Shown here in pieces: positions 22,628-35,700 of a stretch of 64,000 nt of DNA. The stretch comes from Biscogniauxia marginata (taxonomy: Eukaryota; Ascomycota; Sordariomycetes; Xylariales; Xylariaceae): contig MU404106.1 of NCBI GenBank assembly GCA_022695795.1, positions 535-64,534 on the forward strand, read 5' to 3'. Numbering within the stretch: the first letter of the stretch is position 1; each line of letters opens with the position of its first letter. The notes below the pieces were generated by a model that saw nothing but the letters and a program-made list of their open reading frames with translations, did no database searches and was not told the DNA's origin. The position numbers and the translations under genes were made by a program.

Positions 22628-25600
22628 CTACCATACGGTAGTCCCGAAATGCGCAATGAACTTATTGACTAATTCCTGGTCCAGCACCGGCGCACTTGCC
22701 AGTGAAGGAGACAAAGACCGTGCTGTCTCGGTGACGTACGTCTTAGAGGGCGGGAACTCGTCCTTGTCGTACTTGGAAGCGAAGAAGTCCACCAGCTTGA
22801 TCGGCGGATTTACTTTGGGGTCCGGATTCGACGCCCGAAGGCGGCGAACCCATTCCTTCGGCGTGACCTCCTCGAACTTCAGGCCCGCGTTCCGCAGCAT
22901 GGGTAGGAGATCTTTCGTCCAGTCAAAGAGGTGGTGGTTTGTAACGTTGGCGAAGACAGATCCCGCATCCGATAGCGCAATCTCAGTGATTGCCTGGGCC
23001 ACGATGTTGACGGGTAACCAGGAGGGCGTCTCCTGGAGTCGTGGCAACGCGCCGATGGTTGAGGCACTTTGGAGCATCATCGGAATACCCTCTGTGGCGT
23101 TCCAGATGCCATGCTTGGTGTCCGCTATGACTTGACCAACTCTTAGCACGCGCACGCGCATTCCCGTTTGCTCTGCAGCGCGGTGACACATGTGTTCGGA
23201 TATTAACTTTGATTGTGCATACCCAATACCCTGAGCCCATTTGAGCTCTGGGAGCTGTTCTGGAACCGGTGTCGGTCCACGCACGACAGAGCTCACTGAA
23301 GAACAGTAGTCAAAGCTCGCTGCCTCTGGGCCGTCGGCAGCTAAGCAGAGGTTAATGAGGTGCTTGACACTAGCTATGCAGTCCTTCTCGAAACTTGAGA
23401 TGTTCATGTTGAAGTTGACTGCCCATGCGCAATGGATGACACTCCGTAAGTTACTGGTCACCTCGCGATAAGTTTCCTTCGATAACCCAAGTTGGCTCTG
23501 GGAAAGGTCTGAGACAAGGGGGATGATTTTATGTTGAGTGCCTAAAGCCAGATTGTCGTAAACTTTACGCAACTGCAGAGACTTATATACACGCTTGAGA
23601 GCTTCGTTCTGGTCCTTTGCTCTTACAAGGCAGTAAATTCGGCTTATTGCGGGGTTTGCTGCCAAAGAAGCTACCACGTGAGCCCCAAGGGAGCCGGTAG
23701 AACCGGTGACGACCTACACGTAAGTTTTAGACATTAGAAATAAGAGTATCCTTTGACCTTCGAACGGTAACTTACAACATGCGATCGGGTTGGAAGAACA
23801 CGGGGTGAGAAATTCCCATATTTGAATATCATATCCTGCATCTCATCTTCAACTGACTTGGCCTTCTGTTCCTCGCCACCGGTGGCAAGCTTGAACAAAT
23901 ATGATCCGAGTTTATGGATTGATGGGTAATCAAAAACGACGTTCTGTCCCAACCTGTGGCCTCTTGTGTCTATAGCTTTCACAATCTCACTTCGCAACTG
24001 AATGGCTTGGAGTGAGTCAAGGCCTAAGGAGAAGAAATCTGCGTCATCCGAGGTTCCCGAGGCCTTAGGTTGGTACCTAATGAGACTATCTCGGAGGAAG
24101 GATCGGATCTCCTCAACACTTAATGCTTTTAGCGATCTTCCCTGGGTGTTCATGTCGACAGCATCGTAGATATCTTCAATCTCTTTGTCATATTGCTTGT
24201 AAAACGCTTGACGGATCACACTACCCTTATCGGTCCGCGGGTACTGGCAATCATGTGGGAGCACTTTGATCATGTCCTTCGAAATGCGAGCGTAGGCTTC
24301 CACGGGCGTGGCAGATTCGAGAGTAGGCCATATGAGGTCTATAATCTCCTCGTTCGATTTACCCTTAGTAGCAGGTGAAGGTACAACTAGGATTCCGAGA
24401 TATGGTCTACCAGACCCAAAAACGACGGCTTCGGTTACGAACTTATTAGAACGTATTCTACCTTCCAGTTGGACGGGGTTGAACTTTTCCCCATTTACCA
24501 ACACAATAGTGTCGTCTAGCCTAGCGATATACTTCCACGCTTTTGGTATAGCAGGGTGCGGTTCGAAGAGGTCCTTGGTGGCATATGATCCATCTGGCTG
24601 ATTGGTTGCAACCTTGGAGGGCCATCCCTCTGCGACACAACATTCAAATAAGTTGGGCCCCCTGGGAATCATCCTGAGAAAGGGCTCAAGCTTGTCATGT
24701 ACACGGACATAGTTCCAGGCATCGTCCCCCTTTGGACGGAACGACGTCATCAGCTGTCCTACCTCAGTGCTAGGTATTGATTAGTAAAACGAAGGAGTAG
24801 AATAAATATAGTTCCTAGTCGACGTACGTTCCATAGTGGCCAACTAAATTAACTCCTTTGCCCACTAAAAAGTCTCCGAGCTCGTCAGGGCACGCTGAGC
24901 CACCGTACATGACAATCTTTAACTGCCGAAGAAGCTCAGTTCCCTTCTCAGTCTCTGAGAGAAGTTTGAGTGCGTATGGTACACCATAGAAGATCTCAAA
25001 GTGGTGTCTTTCAAGGATTTTAATTAGGTAATCCTGTGTCAAGGGTAGATCTGCACTGTATAGATGAATTGACTTCATACAATATATTGCTCTATACAGG
25101 TTGCAGATACCATGGTTGTGGTATAATGGAAGTGTGATGAGCGCTTTCATTTTCATACTAAAGGCATAATTAGCCAAAGCTGACTTTTGAGATTGATAGA
25201 TGGGTTTCGGAAGCCCCGTCGAGCCTTTGATCTTGTAAGTCGCACAGCTCTGCTTAATATTGTTCAGTTAACTTACCACTGGAGTGAATAATGTAGATAC
25301 AGTTATGTGTTTCGATCTCGTGATCCAGGTCATAATCCAATCGGGTATCAGCATAGATCTCTATTGGAAACTCGAATATGCTTCTTGATGCGATCTCGTT
25401 GACTTCGACGTGATTCAGATTTTCCTGGACACTCTGTTTCGCAGTCTCTAAGAACCTCGAGTCGGCGAGAATCCGTTGCGTCCTAGTGACTTTCAAGAGT
25501 GATTCGATTGCCACCTGTGATATTCGTGTCGACAGGAAGAGTATAGTATGGCCGAGTTTCGTCAGAGCTAGCATAGTTACCAGGTACTCAAAGTTCGATG

Positions 25601-25925
25601 GCCCGAGTAATGCCACCACCGTAGGCTTCCCATCCGAGGAAGGTCGCACGGGAACAAATTGTTGGTAGTGTTTGGCTGCACGGCAAGCGAACACATCCAA
25701 CTGTTGCATAGTATAGTCGACAAATTCGATACCAGAAGATGGGTATGAGACAATGACATCATGTGGGCGAGTTCTTGCTCTCTTTCTTATTAGATCGTCT
25801 ACTGTTCGAAGGTCCGAGTCATCCTCCGGCTCTCTAAGCCAAATATCGTCGCTCGCCTGTGACACCTGCACAGGCACAGCAGTGCCTGTGCCCGAAGTAC
25901 TCGACACTTCGACTGAGACCACCAT
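22628..25925 (-). CDS. NRPS-like adenylation-thiolation-thioester reductase (A-T-R) enzyme
   Basis: A-T-R enzymes activate a carboxylic acid as AMP ester, load it on a phosphopantetheine arm and release it reductively as an aldehyde or alcohol. There are four exons, 25925-25277, 25224-24828, 24769-23776 and 23713-22628, giving 1041 residues. Introns of 52, 58 and 62 nt restore the motifs exactly. A3 is HSSGSTGLPKP near residue 213-223, A5 is YGTTE near 346-350, A8 is RLDDTIVLVNGEK near 434-446 and A10 is PRTDKGSVIR near 526-535. The carrier serine is Ser601 in GLDSLQA. The reductase opens with VTGSTGSLGA at 682-691 and has the catalytic pair Tyr845/Lys849 (YAQSK). There is no condensation domain. 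An upstream ATG at 25970 is in frame, but 25925 matches the family start better. The substrate, probably an aryl or small organic acid, is unknown. A transporter and a dead monooxygenase lie nearby. Confidence 0.93.
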
Positions 25926-26752
25926 GATGCAATATAGAGTAATAAGATAAAAAGTATGAAAGAAAGACACCTTTCGTTCTGTCGTATTATTCAGTTAAAA
26001 TCATGTCGCGTGCCTTGGGTGATTTATCCGGAATTCACAATGACAAATCTTAGGCCTATATTAATGATCAATATTGGTTATCCGACGGGAAAATGTCAAC
26101 TAGGGAAGCTTCATGACCAAGTGTTCTTGTATCCCCGCACTTCTCCTCATTATAGTAAACAGTTTTCCAATTGTGTAGATCTTGGAGAGTGTAGGTACCC
26201 ACCTCATGTAGTGTGGGCCCTAGGATGATGTGATGCGCGATTCCGAGATCTAATCCAAAGTAATACATTCCGGAAATGTCACTAGCGGAAAAGCCCGCTC
26301 TATTACTACTATACGTTCTATGATGTTTAATTTAAGAGACGTTCGATATATTATAGTTAATATTTACTTACCTAAGTTATAAATAAATATTAAGTTTATT
26401 AATATAACAGTTTTTTTTTTTTTTAAAAAAAACTATTAAAAAAGTAAATAAAAAGATGAATTATATAAAAGTTAACTACTTTTAATCACGTATAATAAGC
26501 GTTTTCTAACTAATCCACCCCGCAGGCCCACAGTATTTAAGTAGCGGCAGTTTTAAGGTTTTAGGGGTGACATTTTAGCGTTGTATCATGGCCGAGTAGG
26601 TGAGAACTACAGTACGTTAGTGTCCTTTTTGGCTTAGCGCAGCAAATGAAGGTCGTCCTTAACACTCCAATTTATCAACACTACCCGTGCTTCTTAAGAA
26701 CTTCCCGTCAGCAAGCCACCCTTAAAAATACAATCCTTCGCCCTTTATCGCC
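25926..26752. other. divergent promoter region with AT-rich insert
   Basis: Lies between the start of the minus-strand A-T-R gene and the start of the plus-strand Cys-rich gene, so it should carry promoters for both. Its middle (26331-26480) is an AT-rich, RIP-like patch. No open frame is convincing. Confidence 0.55.
26331..26480. repeat. short RIP-like AT patch with T14/A8 hairpin
   Basis: About 150 bases with the same T/A-rich look as the window start. Inside it, a run of 14 T is followed directly by 8 A (26411-26432), flanked by ACAG and CTAT, which forms a snap-back hairpin. It is probably the remnant of a small mutated element inserted between two divergent genes. Confidence 0.5.
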
Positions 26753-28711
26753 ATGGCCGATGTACCGCGTTATTGTATCTCACAAGCTCGATGCAGGCTA
26801 TGCCAGTTCAGGCTGGAGGATGGCGAGCTAGTCGTGGCCGGTATGCTGTCAGTCGTTTCTTGTCTACGCCAACTTCTAATGTCTATCAGCTGTTGGGGAC
26901 CAAGATGCTGTATCTCCCGAGTTCTCCTTCCACCGAGACACGTCGTTCTATGATAAAAAATTCTTTGGCGCCGAGGTCCACATGTGCTGCCAGAACAGAT
27001 GCATGTTTCGTACTCGTAGCGTCGATTGCTTCCATAGCGGTTGCTACACCTTCAGACTCTTCCCAGTCTCGCCTGATTTCCTAGCCGCCACGGAGTATAG
27101 CTTCCAGCCTCCCATATGTGAGGAGCGACGACGACGTGATCTTATACAGCAAAACCTGGTGGAAAGGTTGAAGCAAACGCAGTGGCCGAGGAATCTCCCT
27201 GATGAGCTGTGGCTTCTCACAGCTCAATATCTTGTCCGTGAATGTGCCATTGTCACGGTGCAAGAACTAACGATTCAGCCTCGCGTATGTGATTCTGTCT
27301 TCGATCTTTCTCGCGATGTTTACGTGCAATACGTCATGTTTGAGGGGGCTCGCTACTTGAAGAGCATTAAAAATTCAGGCTGTGCCGAAGCTAAGCAAGA
27401 AGGACAACTTCTGCTCGATGCTCGACGAGCGCGCACGGTCCAGAAGGTCTACATTGCCGAAGACCATCTCGGTATACGACATATACAGTTTATCTCTAGT
27501 GATGACAAGTCGTCCCGTTCCAGTCTCGACATACCAGGAGTGTGGTGGAGAACCATCTGCCGCCCAAACAGTATCAAGATCAGGGCGAAAACTGACGTAC
27601 GTAGCATGAGCAGTGCATCCCTCGTCAATGGCTAATGCAAAGCTAGGGCCTGAAGGTGAGACTTCTGTGATATCACCAACAACAATCCTGTAGATCTTCC
27701 CCGCATTAGGTGGCAAACACCGACAAACCCAGTTGCTGTTGTTGATCTCGCAACATTACAACGCCCACAACAATATCCCGCTTTCCTGCGAATGGGCTTT
27801 TCCGACTGTAATGCTCCAGACATAACAGGCTACTCCATAGCTGTCACCAGTCACTGTGTCGCCACAATACATGCTCATCGTCGAGACACAGGCCTAGGAT
27901 TCTATCAAGAAGTCGATGCATCTTTCAGGGCCATCTACTGGATTCACATGCCTATTGATGAAGGCGAATACGTGACGGAGATATGTCGACCTTTGGGGTT
28001 CAAGTACATGAATCGATATGACACACTCGGATTGACGGTATGGAAATGGTAATTCACATCCGTGTTTACGTACTAATTCGAGCCTTCTAGTTCACTACCA
28101 ACCGAGGACGGACTACTGTTTTCGGATCACACAGTCAGATATTACGCGAGGGCGTCCAGTTCGATCGTGTATATTCACCACCAGAGACCCCAACGCGAAT
28201 ATTCTTCAACACGTGGGATTCGTTACAGGACGAGAAAGAAATCAAGTTTCTAGCATATAGTAATCCGGAGCCTCCTGCCCCACGGCCATTGCCAATATCG
28301 GCTATCCCGATATGGCCAGTCCAAAATACACGGTACAACGAACTGTGGTACTACTCTTCTTGTGCCATGAGGGGCATCACGGAAATCACGCTGTGCGTCA
28401 ACAGGAACCTTCCACACAAACCGATCACCGGCATGCTTCTTCGGTATGAGGACGGCCACAAAGCATGTGTGGGCCAGATGCGCTTAGACTGGACACTTCG
28501 GCCCATTGTAGTTGGCCAAGCTGGCAAGCTGCGAATAGGAAGCTTAAGGACAGAGAAGCGGTTCTTGTATGTGGCAATTATCAGCGTGCGCGAGCGCGTC
28601 GACCGAGATGATTGCTCGTGGCTCGACGTTCCTTGGCATGGTACACTGGAATGGTGGTTCTCACTTCGTAATACTGTAATTCGTTATAGCAAGGTGGAGC
28701 GAAACTCATAA
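26753..28711 (+). CDS. conserved Cys-rich fungal protein of unknown function, frameshifted
   Basis: Exons are 26753-26840, 26890-27596, 27647-28037 and 28091-28711, about 600 residues. The protein resembles a large unnamed Pezizomycotina family with an N-terminal cysteine module and the C-terminal signature GTLEWWFS. Visible pieces are CRLCQF near residue 15, then CCQNRC and DCFHSGCY around residue 60-80 (possible zinc ligands), an F-box-like LPDELWLL near residue 120, PGVWWRT near 215 and MLLRYEDGHKACVGQ in the C-terminal part. All three introns (49, 50 and 53 nt) splice cleanly. After the second one the frame reads KTDGLKV and hits TGA at 27668. Removing one base near 27662 reopens it as a continuous family-like frame to 28037. 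This is either a recent pseudogene or a one-base sequence error. Function is not known. Confidence 0.65.
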
Positions 28712-29944
28712 CTAGCGGCAAAGTAGAGTCAATTCAGAGCATGTTGCTCGGGAGATATCTGTGGCTTTCGGACGCACCGCTCAACGCGGTACCTAAGGCA
28801 ATTCTTAACAGGGGGGTAGGATGAGTGGGGTGGCTGAACTATAGAAGTCAAGGCAATTGGGCTATCGATAACCGTGAACATAGAGCGAAGAGCAGAAATA
28901 AGATGCTGGCACAAAGCCAGGAGAAGTACAGAAGGAGAAGCCGAAAGCTTGTTGATTCTGTTCAACTTCCGGGGAGAAAGACGACGCAGATTGGGGATGG
29001 TCTCCTTGCCGATAACTTGCTGGCTGAGCACTATCTTACTTAAGGTGGTTTTTTCTTGAGCCAGCAAGTGAATCCATGCGACTACCCCCACAAGCTTCAC
29101 CTCATAGTCAGCAGGCAAAGGTACTGGCTGTCAAGCATAATAATCTGGGGCAAAGTGACAAGGGTTAAGAATTTGGAGAATGCAGAATTGATAAAGCTGT
29201 GGCGACAACCGTACATTTTCGACCTACCCCATACTATATATCCACGTTCAGATACGTACTCTATCGGACCCTGATCGCAGAAAAAAAATCTGAAGCTTTT
29301 TAACAACTACACAATGAGTTAAAAGGGGGCATCGTATAGAATTGGAGCAATTGCGGATAAGTAAAGTGGTTATCAATGATAGGAGGTCTGACAACTTTCG
29401 TGTTGGGCCAGATTATAGTCATATCCTAGCGGATTGGGGTTTTCCGTCGATAGACTGCCGTAGTTTACTTATCCGTCTGCGCCGGAGGTCACCGTTTCCA
29501 ACCCCGCTTCCCGGGGACAACACTGGTCGTATTAAGTGGTCATCTGTTTGGTAAGCATCTCGTCTTGTCAATCGTTTGGCCGATCCAGTAAAGCTCCCGC
29601 ACGGCAATGCACGGGGAGATGTATATCTTGGTTTCGCGGGGTTTAGCGGGGATCCCCAGAGTATCAACACGCAACTTCTCATGACAAGCTTTTGATCATT
29701 GGCTCGGCATCCATTTTCGGTAGGCATTACTACGAGGCCGGTCATATCGTCTCGTTACATCGTTACGACATCCCACGACGGAAAAGCGCCCTCCATGTTC
29801 CAATATTATACTTAATCCGGTGGTGGGCGGCGACAGATGGTATCATTATATTCATATTTTCGGGCGCGCTCGTGTTGCTTGTAGTACTCTGAATAACTCA
29901 TCTTCTATTGACACCCCTCAACCCCTTGTGATACTTATCAAACC
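28712..29944. other. spacer before the MFS gene
   Basis: About 1.2 kb with short chance frames on both strands. It carries the 3' flank of the Cys-rich gene and the promoter of the transporter. No repeat or RNA gene was seen. Confidence 0.5.
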
Positions 29945-32087
29945 ATGGCGCCAGAGAATCTAGTCAAGGAGATTACTAGCATCGATGAAAAGGTGTCAGA
30001 TTTTCATGTCGAGAGTACCCAGCAGATCGTCTTGATCGATAACATCCGAGTCCTCGGCTTGACATTGGAAGATGCCGATTTCTACAACGGTTTCTCCGAA
30101 GAGAGGAGGAAGAAAATAATCCGCAAGGTTCGTTGCTAAGGGCGTTGCACACCTGTCTACTCGCGGCCTGGCCTAACATGACTTGTTGTGTCTGTCACAG
30201 GTCGACATTCGGCTTGTGCCTATGCTAGCAATCCTGTACTTGATAGCTCACATCGATCGTGCCAATATCGGCAATGCAAAAATCGAAGGACTCGACAAGG
30301 ACCTAGGCCTCGTCGGGAACCAATACAATATTGCCTTGTCGCTGTTCTTTATCCCCTACGTTCTCCTCGGTGCGTATTGAATTATATATCCTACCTAGCT
30401 ACATCTTTCACTTTAAGGGGTCTATAACGAGCCGACATTCTGCAGCCCTGAAATTATCGTCTATATCACGGCAGGTATTACAGCAGAACCCCCTATCTTG
30501 AATCAATTGTGTATTTAAGGCCAGTGGTGTGTGTCGTGTGCTTGATTTATATGCCCTTGGGACTTCAGGAGTATTTGTCACAACAAGGCAAAGATGTACG
30601 TACTAACAGGATATCAGAGATGGTTAGTAACATGTTGCTGAAGAGGTTTTCTCGGCCATCAATATACCTTGGAGTATTGGTGACGCTGTGGGGGATTGTA
30701 ATGACCCTTCATGGTGTTGTCCACAACTTTGCCGGCCTGACTGCAGCTAGGTTCATCCTTGGGATACTAGAGTAAGCTTATCATATATACATAATACGTG
30801 TTTTTTGGTGAGATATGGCTGTGCTAACACTCTCGTAGGGCTGGCTTTTTTCCTGGGGCAGTTTATCTATGTACATTCTGGTATATGCCCAAGCAGCAGG
30901 CAGGCAGGATCGCCTGGTTCTACTGCGCCAGTGCCCTGTCGGGAGCTTTCTCGGGTCTTTTGGCTGCCGGAATTGCCCAAATGGATGGGCTTCGGGGATA
31001 TAGTGGGTGGCAATGGGTAAGTAGTGTTTCCCTACCAATGGATCCAATTTTTGAAATAACAGAAAATGTCAACCACTCGATTTTACATTTCTTCTCTCTT
31101 CAAGGCCACGGGAACGTTCGTCTCACTAACTAGAATCAACGGCTAGATATTTCTCATAGAAGGTTCTGTTACCATTATTCTCGGCATAATGTGTTTCTTC
31201 TTCTTGGTCGACTCCCCCAAGCACTCGACGAGGTGGCTAGAGCCAGAGGAGATACGCTTCCTAGAGCTTCAGATATTCATCAAACAGGGCGGAAGGTTCA
31301 GTGAAGAGAGCCAGGAGAAGTTCCACTGGAGAGATGTCAAGGCTGTTGCACTGAACTGGCGGCTTTGGATGCAGTCTTATACCCTATTCGTCAACTCGGC
31401 GTGTTCCTATGGTGAGTACAAACCGACCACCTCAGCCGCTGGCTCCCTAGAGCTGACAAGGTCCCGCCAGGCACGAAGTTTACACTCCCGACTATAACCA
31501 AGTCTCTGGGATTTAGCAACACAAACGCGCAGTTGATGACTGTTCCTCCCTACGTTGCCGGGGCTTTGTCGGCGGTCTTTTTTGGGCAGCTATCCGACCA
31601 CTTTTACTGGCGAATGCCTTTCGTAGCCATCCCCATGGTTCTCATCGCCGTGGCCTACGGCGTCATCCTTTCTCTGAACGGCGCGCTCACCACTCACATC
31701 GGGCCAGCTTTCTTCGCCGTCATTCTCGCGTGCATGGGCATCTACCCACTCCAGCCTGCGGGCAGTACGTGGGCTGCCAATAATCTCGCCCCCGCTAAGA
31801 GACGGGCAATAGGCGTCGCGGTCGCCATAGCTGTCGGAAACTCCGGCGGAATCCTAGGGAGCTACATGTACTTGGATTCGGAGGCGCCCCAGTACTATAC
31901 CGGCTTTGGCGTATCTGCTGCCCTCGGAGCTTCTGGGTTGATCCTGAGTTTTGTTCTCGAACTCACGTACAAATGGGGCAACAATAAAAAGGCTCAGATG
32001 ACTGAGGAAGAGGTTCGCCTGAAATACACTGAAGATGAGCTTCTGGATATGGGTGATAAGTCGCCACTATTTAAATATGTATTATAG
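29945..32087 (+). CDS. MFS anion:cation symporter (Dal5/Tna1 allantoate-nicotinate permease type)
   Basis: Members of this MFS family import small organic anions such as allantoate, nicotinate, pantothenate or vitamins at the plasma membrane. There are six exons, 29945-30127, 30201-30369, 30618-30771, 30839-31016, 31147-31411 and 31471-32087, giving 521 residues with about twelve helices. Family marks are YLIAHIDRANIGNAK in the first helix, ARFILGILEAGFFPGAVY across the fourth intron junction, FFGQLSDHFYWR and LAPAKRRAIGVAVAIAVGNS. The third intron is unusually long (248 nt), with a TACTAAC branch site at 30601. The motif after it, normally EVPSN in this family, reads EMVSN, losing the proline. 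All splice phases agree, so the gene is probably intact. The substrate cannot be read from sequence. Its place 1.2 kb downstream of an accessory locus would fit metabolite transport, but that is only proximity. Confidence 0.9.
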
Positions 32088-32794
32088 CCTATGATATGGC
32101 AGGCGTATTACATAGTATATGTCGTAGAGACTTCAATGGCTGTCCATCTGTTGTGAAAAGAGATATAATATAAGATCAATACCTAATACTGTCAAAATAT
32201 GGGGCCATCTGCCATACGGCCCTACTCTGGCCTCCTATATATATATATCTAGGTGGGCTTCGCCCACATACCTAGACTTACCATTTGACTAATCTAATCA
32301 TCCTATCCTTATAAATACGTCCAATCTGAATATATACTGACTTCATAAGACACCCACTCTTTACCGAATCTCCAGATCTTTCGACCGTTAAATATTGGTT
32401 TTAGTGCTTTAACAGGAGACTGCTCAGGAATTGCGAGGATAATGCATTGGGAGCGTCATAGATCATGCTTCTCGACTAAAGAGGTCTGATTTGATAGAGG
32501 AATCACTTCCCATTGGAAAGATTCCACGGCGCGCAAAATGAGATTGGTTTTAATTCAGGGGCATATACGGTCATTATACCCTCTACTGGTTTTAGGTAAT
32601 CATATTTAATAGCCAGCTATGCTAGCGACCCCTTATGTACAACGAAGCAGGATACCTACGTAGCTATGAGGTGTCGAGAATATCTTTCCGGAAGCCATAA
32701 AAATGTGCCTAATATTACATAGCTTGATTCAATAAAGTAGTCCCAGATCGCTGTTATGGTTCCGCACGTAGTAGTATCCTCCATCATTACAGCC
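32088..32794. other. tail-to-tail spacer (MFS / msh4)
   Basis: About 700 bases between converging genes. It has a TA dinucleotide run at about 32238-32249, followed directly by a small palindrome (GTGGGCTTCGCCCAC, 32252-32266) that could act as a transcript-end hairpin. No gene was seen. Confidence 0.5.
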
Positions 32795-35700
32795 TTACTC
32801 GGGTTCATCAGTCGTACTTTCACTCTCCACAACTTGATTGTTTTGGATCTTGTCCATTCTGGTTACAAATTCATTCTGGAGTCTTCTGAGATAGGCTCCT
32901 CGTGCAGCATCATCCATGTTGGACTCATGCAGTTGAGTCAACGTTTCGTGCAGATTTAGAATCAATCTACGACGCTGGATTAGCTTTCGTGATTGCGAAT
33001 TCTGTCTTTTTTGTTCAATATTCTCAGCCAGTGTCATTGAGACCTCTTCTGCGATTCTTATGAATTTTTCGGGGAACCCAATGACTCGTGCAAGATTGAG
33101 GCCATAGTTTTCCTCCTGCACTGTGCCTGATGAGATCTTGTATAGCATTGTAATCTTAGGTTTGTCGCCATTTAGGTCAGATATTTTGGTCGACAAATGA
33201 AGATTCAAAACTCCCGGCCGACTGCCTAGTATACTTGCTATCGAATCGTAAGAGTTTATCGCCTGCAGAGATTTATCCGAGCTTACCAAGTTGTTGAAAG
33301 TGTGTTGCGAACCAAATCAATGAATGGCTCTGAATGAGAGCTTCAGATATAGCAAGCGCAATAGCTAGTCCATCTCTAGTGCTCGTCGCGCGGCCTAGTT
33401 CGTCGATTACTGCTAGGCTTTTCCCATTGATATTTCTAAGCCAAGTTAGAGATTCTTATCAAGGGCTCACTCAATGAGCCTACCTCAAGATGAATGCCAT
33501 CTCCCGCATCTCAAGCGAGAAGGTAGACATGTTTGCTTCGATACTGTCATCTGTGGACATTCGCACGAAAAGTTGTTGGATAATTGGAAAGGCTGCGTAC
33601 TGCGCCGGGACATAACAGCCGATCTGCGCCATTACTTGCAGGAGAGAAATCATCCGAATGTAAGTACTCTTACCGCTCATGTTGCAACCAGTAATGATCT
33701 GGAAACGGTGCAAATCGTTAGCGAAGACATCATTTGGTACAAAATTTTCCGGGTTTACCTGTAATCTGTCAGTCAGTACACACACGTATTAAGTGCTCTC
33801 TATGACATACTCGTTCACAGATGGGATGTCGGGCGCCTTTCAAGGCCAACGTGTCGCTAAGCTCAGGCCTCACATATTCTCTAGTAGTCACAGACTGACA
33901 GAACGACGCAATCATATCTAGTAGTGCAATACTTTCACAGACACGGAAGAGATCTGGAACATGTCCTCGAATAGCTTCCAAAAGTTCCTGGATGATTTTA
34001 TCACTTAGCATGGTAGTTTCGTTCGTAGAATCTACGATTCTGTTGTTCAGTTGAACCAACGTTAATGTCTGGCATTCTATCCAGACACCCTTGCGAACTT
34101 GGTTTATGAGAATCTCCGGTAGTGGCCGATCCTCGAAATCACTCTTTTGTAGTCGTAGCCAGTAGTGGCGCTTGTCGTCGAATTTTAGTATTGCAGAAAT
34201 ATCATAGTTATCTATCAGAATGTTAATGTATATACTCAATATCAATATATTTAAAGGCCTGTTAACTGACTGTTTATCTCCTCGAGATGTTGATGAACAT
34301 CATCTGTCGCCTCCTTATAGGTCTGGCGAGCGACGTCAAGGAGGCCGTGAACACCCGACTTTGACAGTTTAGCAGCAGATCTGAGCTAGTAGTAGAAACA
34401 AAGCTCACCTTCACGGCGTAAGTCCTTTGATTCCGCATGTCAAGAGGTGTCTTCATTACAGTGACGTCCTCATTGATTGCTGCTGCGACGAGGTCTGCTA
34501 CAGGTTGTGTGAGTCCCGGACGACAAAAATTGCGAACTTTAGTCAATAGATCACTCCGCGCTGCTGTTAAAGCTTCATGTAGCTTAGGAACAGCTACCAC
34601 AAAAGCCTTGATACTCAATACTTGATTGATAGCCTGCTCTGATGCATAAATCGATGGCTGATTTGGCACAATGACAAGCTACTACGAGTCAGCGACTCTA
34701 GAAGCCCTGAATAGCATATACGTACTGTAGTCAAAAGCTTCTCTACATCTGCAAATTCCCTGAGAGCTTTTTCGGATCAGCGAGAGCTAACTAAAGTGGA
34801 GTGATACAAGTCACCTTTGCGAACCTCAAAGAACATGTCTTCCTTCATTGTAAGTTCGTCCAACGCATCGTAACGGGGACGAAGAGTATTATCAGCCTGG
34901 GTTGAGGGCTGGAGGATATTGCTTCGCAGCATTCTTGACCCCATTGGCGTCAGGGTTTCATTTAGGAGACCGAACAAGCAATCCCTTGATTTCGTGTTTT
35001 GGAGATTTTGGATGAGTTCAAGAGAGTGTATTGTGGAGATATCAATCATCATAGTATTCTCTGATGGCTGATACCTAATGCGAAGCGAGTGGGACATGAT
35101 TGATAGGTGGCAAGATAGCTCTGCATATTGAATTGCCTGGAAGCGGTAAGAACCCATCTAATAAACCACTCGAGGACGATACTTACAGCGGCAAAGCAGC
35201 ATGTGGCGTAGAAGTTTCCCTGGATTGCTACTTTGGTTGCTTCATAATCTTCTTTAAATGCCAGAGTCCCAATGAGATCGAGTCCGGCGTTCTCGGACCA
35301 ATACTTACGACTGAGAGGCTCAATAGTTGTGCCTTGTAGCTCTTCTTCAATGATAGAGAGCAGATTAGACTTCTGATTTGGTGGGAATGCAGTGTCAACC
35401 ATCAAGATGGTTGATGGTTCGTATATTTGTATTTTGTGGATCGTCTTGACATAAAATTGAGAATCACATATCTGACTGAGAACAGCTTCGTTGGTGGTGA
35501 TATTCACGAAGGCTAGACCGACCGAGGGAGAAACACCACGACCCTCGCTAACAGCGCAAATGACCGTGTGTGATTCGGAACCCCATATAGAAGAAGTCGT
35601 GCGAGACTTGCGTCCAGAAGCGGTACTGGTATGACGGTGCTGTCGCGGAGTTTGCGAGGAGCTCGTGAGAGAATACGAAGAATATTGGCCCGTAGATGTT

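Noticed and set aside
33238..33286. A 24-nt intron ending at CTGCAG inside msh4
   Set aside because: Too short and gives the wrong phase. The 49-nt version ending at CGATAG restores FATHF...ASILGSRPGV in frame.
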